DNA of 64,000 nt, from assembly GCF_029626155.1 (NCBI RefSeq), contig NZ_JARUBL010000001.1, positions 4,072,501-4,136,500 of the forward strand, written 5' to 3'. Origin of the DNA: Solwaraspora sp. WMMD1047 (GTDB lineage Bacteria > Actinomycetota > Actinomycetes > Mycobacteriales > Micromonosporaceae). Made by a program: the position numbers and the translations under genes. Below the pieces are notes generated by a model that saw nothing but the letters and a program-made list of their open reading frames with translations, was not told where the DNA came from and ran no database searches. Below are positions 49,422 through 59,793 of the stretch, one piece after another (position 1 is the first letter of the stretch; each line of letters begins with the position of its first letter).

Positions 49422-50066
49422 TCAGGCGACGCCGGCCGGGCGGAACTGCACGCTGACCCGGGGGCCGACCGCGCGGGCCGTCTTCGGCACCGCGTGCTCC
49501 CAGGTGCGCTGGCAGGAGCCGCCCATCACGATCAGGTCGCCGTGTCCGAGCGCGAACCGTCGGCTCGGTCCGCCCCCGCGTGGGCGCAGCAGCAGCGGCC
49601 GGGGCGAGCCGAAGGAGACGATGGCGACCATCGTGTCGACGTGGGCGGACCGGCCGAGGGTGTCGCCGTGCCAGGCGACGCTGTCCCGGCCGGTGCGGTA
49701 CAGGCACATCCCCGCCGTCACGAACGGCTCGCCCAGCTCGGCCGCGTAGTGGGCGGTGAGCCGGTCCCGGGCCTCGGTGAGCAGCTCGTGCGGCAGCGGT
49801 TCCCGCGCGGAGTACCAGCGCAGCAGCCGGGGGACGTCCACCTCTCCGTCGTACATCCGGCGCCGTTCGGCCCGCCAGTCGACCTCGTCGAGCAGGACCC
49901 GCAGCACCTCGTCGGAGCCACCCACCCAGCCGGGCAGATGGTCGACCCAGGCTCCCCGGGTGAGCTGGTGCCGGCGTAGCCGGCCGGCGAGCGCGCCCAG
50001 TCCGGCCCCGGCCGGGGCGAGATCCAGCATCGACGGCTGGTAGGCGGCTTCGACCATGCCGGTCAT
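49422..50066 (-). CDS. AlkB-like 2-oxoglutarate/Fe(II) dioxygenase
   Basis: A 214-residue AlkB-type dioxygenase. The iron site is H and D in 'VAWHGDTLG' and H in 'RTWEHAVPK'; the 2-oxoglutarate arginine is in 'GPRVSVQFRPA'. 'FVTAGMCLYRTGRDSVAWHGD' is the typical approach to the site. AlkB proteins repair alkylated bases by oxidative demethylation. It is 35 bases upstream of the metallophosphoesterase gene and probably co-transcribed. No ada or alkA is nearby. Confidence 0.9.
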   Translation of the reverse strand: MTGMVEAAYQPSMLDLAPAGAGLGALAGRLRRHQLTRGAWVDHLPGWVGGSDEVLRVLLDEVDWRAERRRMYDGEVDVPRLLRWYSAREPLPHELLTEARDRLTAHYAAELGEPFVTAGMCLYRTGRDSVAWHGDTLGRSAHVDTMVAIVSFGSPRPLLLRPRGGGPSRRFALGHGDLIVMGGSCQRTWEHAVPKTARAVGPRVSVQFRPAGVA

Positions 50067-50169
50067 CCTACCCCGCCGTTCGAACGCCCGTGCTATCTCG
50101 GCCGACCGGGAGCCTGCGGGCCGCCGGTCGGACCACCGGCGCCGCCGCCGCGCCGACGACGGCGCCGGG

Positions 50170-50937
50170 CTAATCCGGCGGCTCCGGCAGGTCGGCCTCG
50201 ACCACCCGGACCGGGCCGGCGGCCAGCACCGCGACGCTGCCGGTGTAGCCGGGGCCGACCGTCAGATCGAACAGCTGCGCCGGTCCGTCCAGCGGCCGGT
50301 CCGCGGCCCACCGCACCAGCCGGGCCGGCTCGGTCGGCGGGCTCAGGGTGATCCGCGACATCGGCACCGCCATCCCGTGGCCGGTCGCCTTGAGCAGGGC
50401 CTCCTTCCGGGCCCAGTAGCCGAAGAAGTTCTGCCGGGCCTGCTCGACCGGCTGGGCGCCGAGCCACTCCTGCTCGGCCGGCGAGAGACTCACCGCGCTG
50501 ATGGACGCGATGTCCGTGCGGGCCTCGACCTCCTGGACGTCCACCCCGACCGGGGCGGCCGCCACCGCGATGGTGACCAGATCCCCGGAGTGGCTGAGGG
50601 AGAAGTCCAGCACCGACGGCGGGTCCAGCACCATGGGCTTGCCGTGGTCGACCGCAGGGCAGTGCCGGCAGTCCCGGCCGAACCGCAACCCCTGCGGGGA
50701 TACGCCGAGGTAACCGCCGAGCAGCAGTCGGACCCCGACGTGCGCGGTCTGGTAGCGGATCCGGTCGGCCTCCCGCAGGAACCGTTCCCGGCGGGCCTGC
50801 TCGCCGGCATCGAGGATCTGGTCGTAGCGGTCCCAGCGGCCCGCAACCACCGGCAACCGCCAGACGTGGCACTCGTCGGGCGCTGGCGCGGTGAGCCGAC
50901 CGAGCAGGTCGTGCAGCGGGGTGGTCGTTCCGGTCAT
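50170..50937 (-). CDS. 4'-phosphopantetheinyl transferase, Sfp type
   Basis: A 255-residue Sfp-type transferase, two pseudo-repeats as usual. 'PMVLDPPSVLDFSLSHSGDLVTIAVAAAPVGVDVQEVEA' has the magnesium-binding aspartate (GVDVQE), and 'FFGYWARKEALLKATGHGM' is the second signature. It moves the pantetheine arm from CoA to carrier proteins of polyketide and nonribosomal peptide synthetases. No synthase gene is in the window, so it probably serves clusters elsewhere. Start taken at ATG 50937; ATG 50952 is in frame five codons earlier. Confidence 0.92.
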   Translation of the reverse strand: MTGTTTPLHDLLGRLTAPAPDECHVWRLPVVAGRWDRYDQILDAGEQARRERFLREADRIRYQTAHVGVRLLLGGYLGVSPQGLRFGRDCRHCPAVDHGKPMVLDPPSVLDFSLSHSGDLVTIAVAAAPVGVDVQEVEARTDIASISAVSLSPAEQEWLGAQPVEQARQNFFGYWARKEALLKATGHGMAVPMSRITLSPPTEPARLVRWAADRPLDGPAQLFDLTVGPGYTGSVAVLAAGPVRVVEADLPEPPD

Positions 50938-51093
50938 CGGCGGCCCATCCATCGCGGTGCGGGTCGATCCGGGGGTCGGCGGGTGGCGGGCGGACCGTCG
51001 ACCCGGCACGACCCGACCACCTGACGCGAGTATGCCAGCCCTCGCGCGTCGGCCGGCCGGCGCGCGAGACGTGCCGGCCGGCCGCCGGACCGG

Positions 51094-52611
51094 TCAGAAA
51101 CCCCGGGCCAACCGGTGGTACGCCTGGTTCCAGCGCAGCTCCTGGGCGAACCGGCGGGCCGTGGTCTGGGCGTCGATGACGACCAGTTCGGTCCCGGTCA
51201 TCTCGGCCAGGTCGTCGAGTTCCTCGGTGCCGACCGCCTGGGACAACACGGTGTGGTGCGGCCCGCCGGCGGTCAGCCACGCCTCGGCCGAGGTCGGCAG
51301 GTCCGGCGCGGGTCGCCAGACCGCCCGGGCCACCGGCAGCCGGGGCAGCGGCTGGCTCGGCGGGACCACCTCGATCTCGTTGGCGACCAGCCGGAACCGC
51401 TCCCCCATGTCCACCAGGCCGAGCACCACCGCCGGGCCGGCCGCCGCGTCGAAGACCAACCGGACCGGGTCCTCGCGACCGCCGATGCCGAGCGGGTGGA
51501 TCTCACAGCTCGGGGTGTCGGCGGCGATGCTCGGGCAGACCTCCAGCATGTGCGCGCCGAGGATCAGCTCCTCACCGGGGGTCAGGTCGTAGGTGTAGTC
51601 CTCCATGAACGAGGTACCGCCGGTGGTGCCGACCGACATCGACTTGAGGGTGCGGACCAGCACCGAGGTCTTCCAGTCACCCTCGCCGCCGAAGCCGTAC
51701 CCGTCGGCCATCAACCGCTGGACGGCGAGGCCGGGCAGCTGGCGCAGCCCGCCGAGGTCCTCGAAGTTGGTGGTGAAGGCCCGGAACCCGCCGCCGGTGA
51801 GAAAGCCGCGCAGCCCCAGTTCGATGCGGGCGGCGTAGCGCAGCGACTCGTGCCGGTCCCCGCCGGGCCGCAGCTCCGCCGCCAGCCGGTACTGGTCGCC
51901 GTAGTCCTGGACGAGCTTGTCGACGTCGGCGTCGGAGGTCGAGTCGACCGCCTCGACCAACTCGGTCACCCCGTAGGTGTTCACCGAGACGCCGAACCGC
52001 AGCTGCGCCTCGACCTTGTCCCCCTCGGTGACCGCGACGTCGCGCATGTTGTCGCCGAACCGGGCCAGCCGCAGGCCGCGCATCTCGGCCGCGCCGATCG
52101 CCGCCCTGGTCCAGGCGCCGATCCGGGCGGTGACCCGGGGATCGCGGACGTGACCGGCGACGGTCTTGCGGGCCACCCCGAGCCGGGTCTGCACAAAGCC
52201 GAACTCCCGGTCGCCGTGCGCGGCCTGGTTGAGGTTCATGAAGTCCATGTCGATCTCGGCCCAGGGCAGGGCCATGTTCGACTGGGTGTGCAGGTGCAGC
52301 AGCGGCGCCGTGAGGGCGTCCAGGCCGGAGATCCACATCTTCGCCGGCGAGAAGGTGTGCATCCAGGCGATCACGCCGATCACCCGGTCGGCGGCGTTCG
52401 CCTCCCGGCAGACCCGCAGGATCTCGGCGCTGGAGGTGAGCACCGGCCGCCACACCACCCGGGCCGGCACGTCGGCGGAGGCGTCCAGCAGACCGGCGAT
52501 CTCCCGGGACTGATCGGCGACCTGCTCCAGCGTCTCCGGGCCGTAGAGTCCCTGACTGCCCGTGAGAAACCAGATCTCCGGCTGTGCCGACTGTGCCAGG
52601 TGCGATGTCAT
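51094..52611 (-). CDS. araA: L-arabinose isomerase
   Basis: A 505-residue isomerase, close to the 500 of E. coli AraA, that converts L-arabinose to L-ribulose. '[28 protein letters not shown]' is the family start. The metal-binding region includes '[20 protein letters not shown]' and '[28 protein letters not shown]', supplying the glutamates and histidines. ATG 52611 follows GGAGGGG; the frame stays open further upstream into araD. It is the last gene of a seven-gene arabinose operon. Confidence 0.96.
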   Translation of the reverse strand: MTSHLAQSAQPEIWFLTGSQGLYGPETLEQVADQSREIAGLLDASADVPARVVWRPVLTSSAEILRVCREANAADRVIGVIAWMHTFSPAKMWISGLDALTAPLLHLHTQSNMALPWAEIDMDFMNLNQAAHGDREFGFVQTRLGVARKTVAGHVRDPRVTARIGAWTRAAIGAAEMRGLRLARFGDNMRDVAVTEGDKVEAQLRFGVSVNTYGVTELVEAVDSTSDADVDKLVQDYGDQYRLAAELRPGGDRHESLRYAARIELGLRGFLTGGGFRAFTTNFEDLGGLRQLPGLAVQRLMADGYGFGGEGDWKTSVLVRTLKSMSVGTTGGTSFMEDYTYDLTPGEELILGAHMLEVCPSIAADTPSCEIHPLGIGGREDPVRLVFDAAAGPAVVLGLVDMGERFRLVANEIEVVPPSQPLPRLPVARAVWRPAPDLPTSAEAWLTAGGPHHTVLSQAVGTEELDDLAEMTGTELVVIDAQTTARRFAQELRWNQAYHRLARGF

Positions 52612-52633
52612 CTGCTTACCCCTCCGTGATTGG

Positions 52634-53320
52634 TCAACGCTGGCCGTAGACGTTCTGGTACCGCTCGTACAGCGCGTCGATGTGGTGTGGCTCGATCGGC
52701 ACCGGGTCACCGCCCGAGCAGGTGATGTGCACGGTCCGGGCGACGTCCTCGCACATCACCGCCGCCTTCACGGCCGCCTTCGCGGACCGGCCGATGGTGA
52801 AGACGCCGTGGTTGCGCATCAGCACCGCCGGGGAGCGGTGTCCGGCCAGGGTCGCCACGATTCCCTTGCCGATGTCGTCGCCGCCGATCAGGGCGAACGG
52901 CCCGACCGGGATCTCGCCGCCGAATTCGTCGGCCATCGCGGTGAGCACGCACGGGATGGCCTCGCCGCGGGCCGCCCAGGCGGTCGCGTACGGGCTGTGG
53001 GTGTGCACCACGCCGCCGACGTCCGGCATCGCCCGGTAGACGTACCCGTGCGCGTCGGTGTCGCTCGACGGCCGGTGCTCACCGTCGACCACCTCACCGT
53101 CGAGGGTGGTGACCACCATCGACGCAGGCGTCAGGTCGTCGTAGGACAACCCGCTCGGTTTGATCACCATCAGGTCGGCACCGGGCACCCGGGCGCTGAC
53201 GTTGCCGCTGGTCCAGGTGACCAGGCCCCACCGGGTCAGCTCGGCGTGCAGCCGGCACACCTCGTCGCGGAGCCGGGCGATCTCGGTGCCGATCTCGTCG
53301 GACCAGGGTTTGCCGGTCAT
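52634..53320 (-). CDS. araD: L-ribulose-5-phosphate 4-epimerase
   Basis: A 228-residue class II aldolase-fold epimerase that turns L-ribulose 5-phosphate into D-xylulose 5-phosphate, the entry to the pentose phosphate pathway. '[27 protein letters not shown]' is the phosphate-binding start, '[18 protein letters not shown]' gives two zinc histidines and '[13 protein letters not shown]' the third. Its ATG overlaps the araB stop by four bases, so the two are coupled. Residues typical of fuculose aldolases are similar, but the araA/araB context decides. Confidence 0.95.
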   Translation of the reverse strand: MTGKPWSDEIGTEIARLRDEVCRLHAELTRWGLVTWTSGNVSARVPGADLMVIKPSGLSYDDLTPASMVVTTLDGEVVDGEHRPSSDTDAHGYVYRAMPDVGGVVHTHSPYATAWAARGEAIPCVLTAMADEFGGEIPVGPFALIGGDDIGKGIVATLAGHRSPAVLMRNHGVFTIGRSAKAAVKAAVMCEDVARTVHITCSGGDPVPIEPHHIDALYERYQNVYGQR

Positions 53321-54981
53321 CGGGTCGCCTCCTCGCGTAGCGCGTGCAACCGGTGCAGTACGTCGTTGCCGCCCCGGCCGAAGTGGTCGTGCAGCAGTCG
53401 GTACTCGGCGTAGAGCCGGTCGTAGACGTCGGCGGCGGCCGGGTCGGGAGTGTAGACCGCGCGGCGTACCTTGCCCATCGCCTGGGCCGCGGCCCGAATG
53501 TCCGGGTACGCCCCGGCGGCCACCGCCGCGTGGATCGCCGAGCCGAGCGCCGGCCCCTGTTCGGAGTCGATCACGCTCAGCGGCCGGCGCAGCACGTCGG
53601 CGTAGACCTGCATCAGGAAGGTGTTCTTGAGCAGCCCGCCAGCCACGATGAACTCGGTGACCGGGACCCCGGCGGACTCGAATGCGTCCACAATGGTGCG
53701 GGTGCCGAAGGCGGTCGCCTCGATGAGTGCGCGGTACTGCTCCTCCGGCCGGGTGGCCAGGGTCTGCCCGACGATCATCCCGGACAGGTAGTGGTCGACA
53801 AGTACCGACCGGTTGCCGTTGTGCCAGTCCAGCGCCACCAGGCCGTGCTGGCCGGGTCGCTGCGCGGCGGCCAGCTCGGTCAGGTACTGGTGCGGGTCCA
53901 GGCCGCGCTCGGCGGCCCGCTCGGCGTAACCGGCCGGCAGTGAGTTGGCCACGAACCAGGCGAAGATGTCACCCACCCCGCTCTGGCCCGCCTCGTACCC
54001 CCACAGGCCGGGCACGATGCCGTCCCGCACGACGCCGCACATGCCCGGCACCTCGGCCAGGGCGTCGGAGTTCATCACGTGGCAGGTGGAGGTGCCCATG
54101 ATGGCGACCAGCTGGCCCGGCTCGACGGCCTTGGCCGCCGCGGCCGTGACGTGCGCGTCGACGTTGCCCACCGCCACCGCGATGCCGGCCGGCAGACCGG
54201 TCCAGGCGGCCGCCTCGTCGGTGAGCCGGCCGGCCAGCCCGCCGAGCGGGGCGAGCGGGTGGGCGAGCTTGTCGTCGACGAAGCCGGCGAAGTCGGGGTG
54301 CAGCGCGGCCAGGTAGTCGCGGGACGGGTAGCCGTCCTGGTGGATGCCCTTGTACCCGGCGGTGCAGACGTTGCGGGTCTCCACCCCGGTCAGCTGCCAG
54401 ACGATCCAGTCTGCCGCCTCGATCCACCGGTCCGCGCGGGCGTACACCTCCGGGTCCTCGGTGAGCACCTGCAACGCCTTGGCGAACTGCCATTCCGCCG
54501 AGATCCGGCCGCCGTAGCGGGCCAGCCACGGCTCCCCGCGTTCCTCGGCGACCTGGTTGACCCGGTCGGCGTGCGGCTGGGCGGCGTGGTGCTTCCACAG
54601 CTTCGGATAGGCGTGCGGCCGGTCGGCCAGCTCCGGCAGCTCGTTGAGCGGGGTGCCGTCGGCCAACGCCGGCAGCACGGTGCAGGCGGTGAAGTCGGTG
54701 GCGATGCCGATCACGGCCGCCGGGTCGACGGCGGCCGCCGCCACCGCCTTCGGCACCGCCTCGCGCAGCACCGCCCGCCAGTCGGCCGGCAGCTGCAGCG
54801 CCCAGTTCCCCGGCAGCGGCGCGCCGGTGGCCGGCAGCCGCTCGGAGATGGCGCCGTACTCGTACTCGTGCACGGCCGAGCCGACCTCGGCGCCGTCGGC
54901 CACCCGGACCACCACGGCCCGGCCGGACAGCGTGCCGTAGTCGACGCCGATCACGTACTGGTCGGTGTGGTTCTCGCCCAC
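53317..54981 (-). CDS. araB: Ribulokinase
   Basis: A 554-residue FGGY-family kinase that phosphorylates L-ribulose to L-ribulose 5-phosphate. 'YVIGVDYGTLSGRAVVVRV' is the phosphate-1 loop, 'GIATDFTACTVLPALADGTPL' and 'MGTSTCHVMNS' surround substrate and nucleotide, and 'EFIVAGGLLKNTFLMQVYADVLRRPL' is the FGGY C-terminal signature. GTG 54981 is chosen for its GGAGGAGG site; the longer frame begins in the permease gene's tail. Position between permeases and araD supports the name. Confidence 0.96.
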   Translation of the reverse strand: MGENHTDQYVIGVDYGTLSGRAVVVRVADGAEVGSAVHEYEYGAISERLPATGAPLPGNWALQLPADWRAVLREAVPKAVAAAAVDPAAVIGIATDFTACTVLPALADGTPLNELPELADRPHAYPKLWKHHAAQPHADRVNQVAEERGEPWLARYGGRISAEWQFAKALQVLTEDPEVYARADRWIEAADWIVWQLTGVETRNVCTAGYKGIHQDGYPSRDYLAALHPDFAGFVDDKLAHPLAPLGGLAGRLTDEAAAWTGLPAGIAVAVGNVDAHVTAAAAKAVEPGQLVAIMGTSTCHVMNSDALAEVPGMCGVVRDGIVPGLWGYEAGQSGVGDIFAWFVANSLPAGYAERAAERGLDPHQYLTELAAAQRPGQHGLVALDWHNGNRSVLVDHYLSGMIVGQTLATRPEEQYRALIEATAFGTRTIVDAFESAGVPVTEFIVAGGLLKNTFLMQVYADVLRRPLSVIDSEQGPALGSAIHAAVAAGAYPDIRAAAQAMGKVRRAVYTPDPAAADVYDRLYAEYRLLHDHFGRGGNDVLHRLHALREEATR

Positions 54982-55052
54982 CTGAACTCCTCCTCCAACG
55001 ACGGCCTGGGGCGCGCGGCCGGACCGCGCCTGGTCGGCTTGCTCCGACACCG

Positions 55053-56054
55053 CTACCCGCTCCGCCGGCTACGGGTCACGGTGCGCTGCAACAGGATGAA
55101 GACGAAGAGCAGCACCCCGATGACGATCTTGGTCCACCACGAGCTCAGGTTTCCCTGAAAGGTGATGATGGACTGGATCAGGCCGAGCACCAGCACCCCA
55201 AGCACGGTGCCGAGCACGAAGCCCGAACCGCCGCTGAGCAACGTGCCGCCGATCACCACGGCCGCGATCGCGTCGAGCTCCATGCCGACGGCGTGCAGCC
55301 CGTTGCCGGAGAGCATGTAGAAGCTGAGCAGCACCCCGCCGAGCGCCGAGCAGAACCCGCTGATGGTGTAGACCCCGATCTGGGTCCGGGCCACCGGCAG
55401 CCCCATCAGCAGGGCGGACTGCGGGTTCCCGCCGAACGCGTAGGTGTTGCGGCCGAGCCGGGTGTAGGCGAGCACCCAGGCCGCGATGGCGACCACGAAC
55501 AGCGCGACGACCACGCTGGGGGAGATGAAGAACCCACCGAACCGGATCCGCTCCTGCGCCATCGACGTCCAGAACGGATCGGTGATCGGGATCGACGAGG
55601 TGCTGATCGTGTAGCAGAGACCCCGGGCGAGGAACATGCCGGCGAGGGTGACGATGAACGGCTGGATGTCGAAGTAGTGGATGATCGCGCCCATCCCGGC
55701 GCCGAGCAGCGATCCGACCAGCAGCACCGCGGGCAGTGCCACCGCGGCCGGCCAGTTCCACGTGCCCAGCATCGTCGCCGCCAGCATGGTGCTCAGCGCG
55801 ACCACCGCGCCCACCGACAGGTCGATCCCGCCGGTCAGGATGACGAAGGTCATCCCGACCCCGACCACGAGCAGGAACGCGTTGTTGATGAAGACGTTCA
55901 GCACCACCTGGGTGTCGGAGAAGCCCGGGTAGTTCAGCACCCCCGCGGTGTACATCACCACCAGCAGGATCAGCGTCGCCAGCACCGGGACGTAGCGTTG
56001 CTGTGGTCGCCAGGCGCGCGGCGCGAGGGTCGCGACGGTTCCCTGGGTCGTCAT
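55053..56054 (-). CDS. Pentose/furanose ABC transporter permease (YjfF type)
   Basis: A 333-residue permease of the ribose class with about nine helices. 'AFLLVVGVGMTFVILTGGIDLSVGAVVALSTMLAA' is the signature, and 'VGMELDAIAAVVIGGTLLSGGSGFVLGTVLGVLVLGLIQSIITFQG' the late block. In E. coli the YtfQRT-YjfF importer takes galactofuranose; here, in an araBAD operon, arabinose (perhaps arabinofuranose) is the likely substrate. Its ATG overlaps the preceding permease gene by four bases. Confidence 0.92.
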   Translation of the reverse strand: MTTQGTVATLAPRAWRPQQRYVPVLATLILLVVMYTAGVLNYPGFSDTQVVLNVFINNAFLLVVGVGMTFVILTGGIDLSVGAVVALSTMLAATMLGTWNWPAAVALPAVLLVGSLLGAGMGAIIHYFDIQPFIVTLAGMFLARGLCYTISTSSIPITDPFWTSMAQERIRFGGFFISPSVVVALFVVAIAAWVLAYTRLGRNTYAFGGNPQSALLMGLPVARTQIGVYTISGFCSALGGVLLSFYMLSGNGLHAVGMELDAIAAVVIGGTLLSGGSGFVLGTVLGVLVLGLIQSIITFQGNLSSWWTKIVIGVLLFVFILLQRTVTRSRRSG

Positions 56055-57115
56055 GCCGGTACCTCGATCCTCGGTTCCTCGCTGGCCGGTGGTCGTCTCG
56101 CCAGCGGTGGCTCGCGTCGCTGCCGGAAGACCTTGGCCCGGAAGGATGGCGACTGGAGCAGGCAGACGATGGTGACCACCAGCGCCTTGAACAGCAGCGT
56201 CGTCTCCGGCGGGATGCCGGTGGTGTAGATGGTGGTGGTGAGGGTCTGGATGATCAGCGCGCCGATCACGGTGCCGCCGATGGAGAACCGGCCGCCGGCC
56301 AGCGAGGTGCCGCCGATCACGACGGCGAGGATCGCGTCCAGTTCGATCCAGAGCCCGGCGTTGTTGCCGTCCGCGCTGGAGACGTTGGAACTGATCATCA
56401 GCCCGGCGATGCCGGCGCAGAGCGCGCAGAACATGTAGCTGGTCAGGATCAGCCGCTTCGCCTGGACCCCGGCCAGCCGGCTGGCCTCGGCGTTCCCGCC
56501 GACGGACTCGATGAGCATGCCGAGCGCGGTACGCCGGGTGAACAACACGGTCAGCACGAGCATCACCAGTGCGATCAACACCGAGAACGGCAGGGTGAGC
56601 CAGTAGCCGCCGCCGATCAGCTTGTACGGCGAGGAGTTGATGGTGATGATCTGGCCACCGGTGATCAGCTGGGCGAGTCCCCGGCCGGCCACCATCAGGA
56701 TCAGCGTCGCGATGATCGGCTGGATGCCCACCCCGGCGACCAGGAGACCGTTCCAGGCTCCGAGCCCGAGGGCCAGCAGCAGCGCCAGCCCCACCGCGAC
56801 CAGGACGCCGGTGACACTGTTCTGGTTGCTCAGGTCACTGATCTGCAGGCAGGAGAGGGCACCACAGATCGCCACCACCGAGCCGACCGAGAGGTCGATC
56901 CCGCCGGTGGCGATGACGAGCGTCATGCCGAGCGCCACCAGGATCAACGGCGCACCGAACCGGAGAATGTCGATCAGACTCCCGTACAGGTGGCCGTCGC
57001 GGACCTGGATGGAGAAGAAGTTCGGCGTGAAGAAGAGGTTGCTGACGAGCAGCACCAGCAGGATCACCACCGGCCACAGCAGGCGGTGCCGGGTCAGGGC
57101 GGTCAGTCGGGTCAT
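56051..57115 (-). CDS. Pentose/furanose ABC transporter permease (YtfT type)
   Basis: A 354-residue permease, partner of the YjfF-type one. 'APLILVALGMTLVIATGGIDLSVGSVVAICGALSCLQ' is the signature; 'NAGLWIELDAILAVVIGGTSLAGGRFSIGGTVIGALIIQTLTTTIYTTGI' is the late block. The C-terminal 30 residues are basic and Pro-rich ('REPPLARRPPASEEPR'). Four-base overlaps with both neighbours show translational coupling. The two different permeases point to a heterodimeric channel. Confidence 0.92.
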   Translation of the reverse strand: MTRLTALTRHRLLWPVVILLVLLVSNLFFTPNFFSIQVRDGHLYGSLIDILRFGAPLILVALGMTLVIATGGIDLSVGSVVAICGALSCLQISDLSNQNSVTGVLVAVGLALLLALGLGAWNGLLVAGVGIQPIIATLILMVAGRGLAQLITGGQIITINSSPYKLIGGGYWLTLPFSVLIALVMLVLTVLFTRRTALGMLIESVGGNAEASRLAGVQAKRLILTSYMFCALCAGIAGLMISSNVSSADGNNAGLWIELDAILAVVIGGTSLAGGRFSIGGTVIGALIIQTLTTTIYTTGIPPETTLLFKALVVTIVCLLQSPSFRAKVFRQRREPPLARRPPASEEPRIEVPA

Positions 57116-58638
57116 TCCCGTGCTCCACTCGCGATTGCCTGCATGACCCGCTCGGCGTCCAGGTCGGCGTCGTTTGCCAGTTCGGTGACCATCCGGCGGT
57201 CGCGCAGGACGGCGACCTTGTGGCTGAGCCGGAGCACCTCGTCCAGTTCCGCCGAGATGAACAGCACCGCCATCCCGCCGTCGGCCAGCGACACGACCAG
57301 CCGCTGGATCTCGGCCTTGGCCCCGATGTCGATGCCGCGGGTCGGCTCGTCGAGGATCAGCAGCTTCGGCTCGGTGATCAGCCAGCGGGCCAGCAGGACC
57401 TTCTGCTGATTGCCGCCACTGAGATTACGGACCAGCGCCTCCGGATTGGGCGGCGAGATCCGGAGGGCCTTCACGTACTTGTCGACAAGTTCGTCCTGGC
57501 GGCGCCGCGGCAGTGGGCGGGACCAGCCGCGGGCGGCCTGCATGGCCAGGATGATGTTCTCCCGGACGGTCAGGTCGCCGATGATGCCCTCGGTCCGCCG
57601 GTTCTCCGAGCAGAACGCGATGTCGTGCCGCATCGCTACCCGCGGGCCGCGCATCGTCACCGGCCGCCCGCCCGCCCGCAGCTCGCCGCGATCGGCCCGG
57701 TCGGCACCGAAGAACAGCCGGGCCGCCTCGGTCCGGCCCGAGCCGAGCAGTCCGGCGAGGCCGACCACCTCGCCGGAGTGGATCGCCAGGCTGAACGGCT
57801 CCACCGCGCCGGTACGGCCGAGTTCGTGCGCCTCGACGACCGGTTCGCCCCCCTCCAGGGCGGCCAGCGAGGGCTTGGGCTGCTCCTCCAGCTGCTCCAG
57901 CGCGGCGAGTTCCTGGCCGATCATCTTCGCCACCAGCTCGAGCTGGGGCAGTTCGCGGGTGGCGTACTCGCCGACCAGCCGGCCGTTGCGCAGCACCGTG
58001 ATCCGGTCGGAGACCTCGTAGACCTGGTCCAGGAAGTGGGTCACGAAGAGGATCGCCATGCCCTCGTCGCGGAGCTTGCGGATCACCCGGAACAGCTGCT
58101 CGACCTCGGCCGCGTCGAGGCTGGAGGTCGGCTCGTCGAGGATCAGCACCTTCGCCGAGATGTCGATGGCGCGGGCGATGGCGACCATCTGCTGGATGGC
58201 GAGCGAGTGGCTGCCCAGCAGGGACGACGGGTTGACCTCGACGCCCAGCCGGCGCAGCAGCCCGGCGGCGTCGTCGCGCATCTTCGACCAGTGGATCCGG
58301 CCGAACCGGTGGGGCTCACGCCCGATGAAGATGTTCTCCGCCACCGACAGGTTGGCGCAGAGGTTGACCTCCTGGTAGACCGTGCTCACCCCGGCCCGCT
58401 GCGCCTGAAGCGGGCCGGTGAAGCGGACCGGCACGCCGGCCAGCCGGATCTCCCCCTCGTCGATGTCGTACACCCCGGTGAGGACCTTGATGAGCGTCGA
58501 CTTCCCGGCGCCGTTCTCGCCCATCAGGGCGTGCACCTCGCCGGGCAGCAGCCGGAAGTTGACGTCGTCGAGCGCCCTGACCCCGGGGAACGCCTTGCCG
58601 ATACCGGTCATTGTGACCAGTGGCTCTGGTTCGACCAC
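57112..58638 (-). CDS. Pentose/furanose ABC transporter ATPase (YtfR type, tandem domains)
   Basis: A 508-residue ATPase with two ABC domains. First: Walker A 'GENGAGKST' near 38-46, Walker B 'VLILDEPTSSLDAAE'. Second: 'GLLGSGRTEAARLFFG', 'LSGGNQQKVLLARWL' and 'LLILDEPTRGIDIGAKAE'. The first domain's signature is degenerate ('HSLAIQQMVAIARAI'), as usual for this class. GTG 58638 follows GAGAGGA; the open frame reaches further up into the binding-protein gene. Confidence 0.93.
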   Translation of the reverse strand: MVEPEPLVTMTGIGKAFPGVRALDDVNFRLLPGEVHALMGENGAGKSTLIKVLTGVYDIDEGEIRLAGVPVRFTGPLQAQRAGVSTVYQEVNLCANLSVAENIFIGREPHRFGRIHWSKMRDDAAGLLRRLGVEVNPSSLLGSHSLAIQQMVAIARAIDISAKVLILDEPTSSLDAAEVEQLFRVIRKLRDEGMAILFVTHFLDQVYEVSDRITVLRNGRLVGEYATRELPQLELVAKMIGQELAALEQLEEQPKPSLAALEGGEPVVEAHELGRTGAVEPFSLAIHSGEVVGLAGLLGSGRTEAARLFFGADRADRGELRAGGRPVTMRGPRVAMRHDIAFCSENRRTEGIIGDLTVRENIILAMQAARGWSRPLPRRRQDELVDKYVKALRISPPNPEALVRNLSGGNQQKVLLARWLITEPKLLILDEPTRGIDIGAKAEIQRLVVSLADGGMAVLFISAELDEVLRLSHKVAVLRDRRMVTELANDADLDAERVMQAIASGARE

Positions 58639-58715
58639 GTCAGCGTCCTCTCTGGCGGTGCGGCGTACCCGCGGGTGCCGGCCGTCGGGACGGCCGGCAC
58701 CCGAATCGGTACGGT

Positions 58716-59690
58716 TCAGTACTGTCGCTCCGGGAGCACGGCCTTGGCCTGCTCCTGGGTGAAGGTGGTCTCCTCGGTGAGCACCCGGGCCTCGACTTCC
58801 TCCCCGGCGTCGACCTTCTTGACCAGCTCCATGAGCTGTGGGCCGAGCAGCGGGCTGCACTCGACGATGAAGTTGATCTTGCCATCGGCGAGCGCCTGCA
58901 TGCCGTCCTTGACAGCATCCACGGTGATGATCTTGATGTCCACGCCGGGCTTGAGGCCGGCGCCCTCGATCGCCTCGATCGCACCCAGACCCATGTCGTC
59001 GTTGTGGGCGTAGAGCACGTCGATGTCGCTGTTGGACTTCAGGAAGGCGTCCATGACCTCCTTGCCCTTGGCACGGGTGAACTCGCCCGTCTGCGAGGCA
59101 ACGATCTTGAACTTCGGGTCCGCGCCGATCACCTCGGCGAAGCCGGCCTTCCGGTCGTTCGCGGGCGCCGAGCCGGTGGTGCCCTGCAGCTCGACGATGT
59201 TCACCTGCTCCGTCGTGCCCTCGTACTCCGCGACCAGCCACTCGCCGGCCTTCTTGCCCTCCAGCACGAAGTCCGAGCCGATGAAGCTCTTGTACAGCGA
59301 GGTGTCGGCCGAGTCCACGGCCCGGTCGGTCAGGATCACCGGGATCCCGGCGTCCTTGATCTCGCGCAGCACGGTGTCCCAGCCGGTCTCGACCACCGGC
59401 GAGAAGGCGATGACGTCGACCTTCTGGGTGACGAAGGACCGCAGCGCCTGGATCTGGTTCTCCTGCTTCTGCTGCGCGTCGGAGAACTGGAGTTTGATGC
59501 CGGCCTCCTTGGCCGCATCCTGGATCGACTTGGTGTTCGCGGTTCGCCAGCCACTCTCCGCGCCCACCTGGGAAAACCCGAGCGTGATCTGGCCGTCGTC
59601 GGCGGGCTCTCCCCCGGTATCGCCACCACAGGCGGCCAGCGCGGCGACCATCACCACGCCGAGTGCGGTCGCCGAGATCCTCTTCAGCAC
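58716..59690 (-). CDS. Pentose/furanose-binding lipoprotein (YtfQ type)
   Basis: A 324-residue lipoprotein with signal peptide and lipobox 'LAAC' (cysteine near residue 21), then the periplasmic-binding fold: 'ITLGFSQVGAESGWRTANTKSIQDAAKEAGIKLQFSDAQQKQENQIQALRSFVTQKVDVIAFSPVVETGWDTVL'. This pattern is very like the galactofuranose binder YtfQ. It leads the arabinose operon. GTG 59690 is set by GAGGAGGAAACG, a perfect site. A LacI-type operator lies about 105 bases upstream. Confidence 0.93.
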   Translation of the reverse strand: MLKRISATALGVVMVAALAACGGDTGGEPADDGQITLGFSQVGAESGWRTANTKSIQDAAKEAGIKLQFSDAQQKQENQIQALRSFVTQKVDVIAFSPVVETGWDTVLREIKDAGIPVILTDRAVDSADTSLYKSFIGSDFVLEGKKAGEWLVAEYEGTTEQVNIVELQGTTGSAPANDRKAGFAEVIGADPKFKIVASQTGEFTRAKGKEVMDAFLKSNSDIDVLYAHNDDMGLGAIEAIEGAGLKPGVDIKIITVDAVKDGMQALADGKINFIVECSPLLGPQLMELVKKVDAGEEVEARVLTEETTFTQEQAKAVLPERQY

Positions 59691-59793
59691 CGTTTCCTCC
59701 TCATCGTTGCGAATCAGGTGACTCGTCAGCACCCGCGGCCCGCGTCGTCGCGGGAAATCGCCACCCGGCCCTGACTCATATCGTCATCGGTCG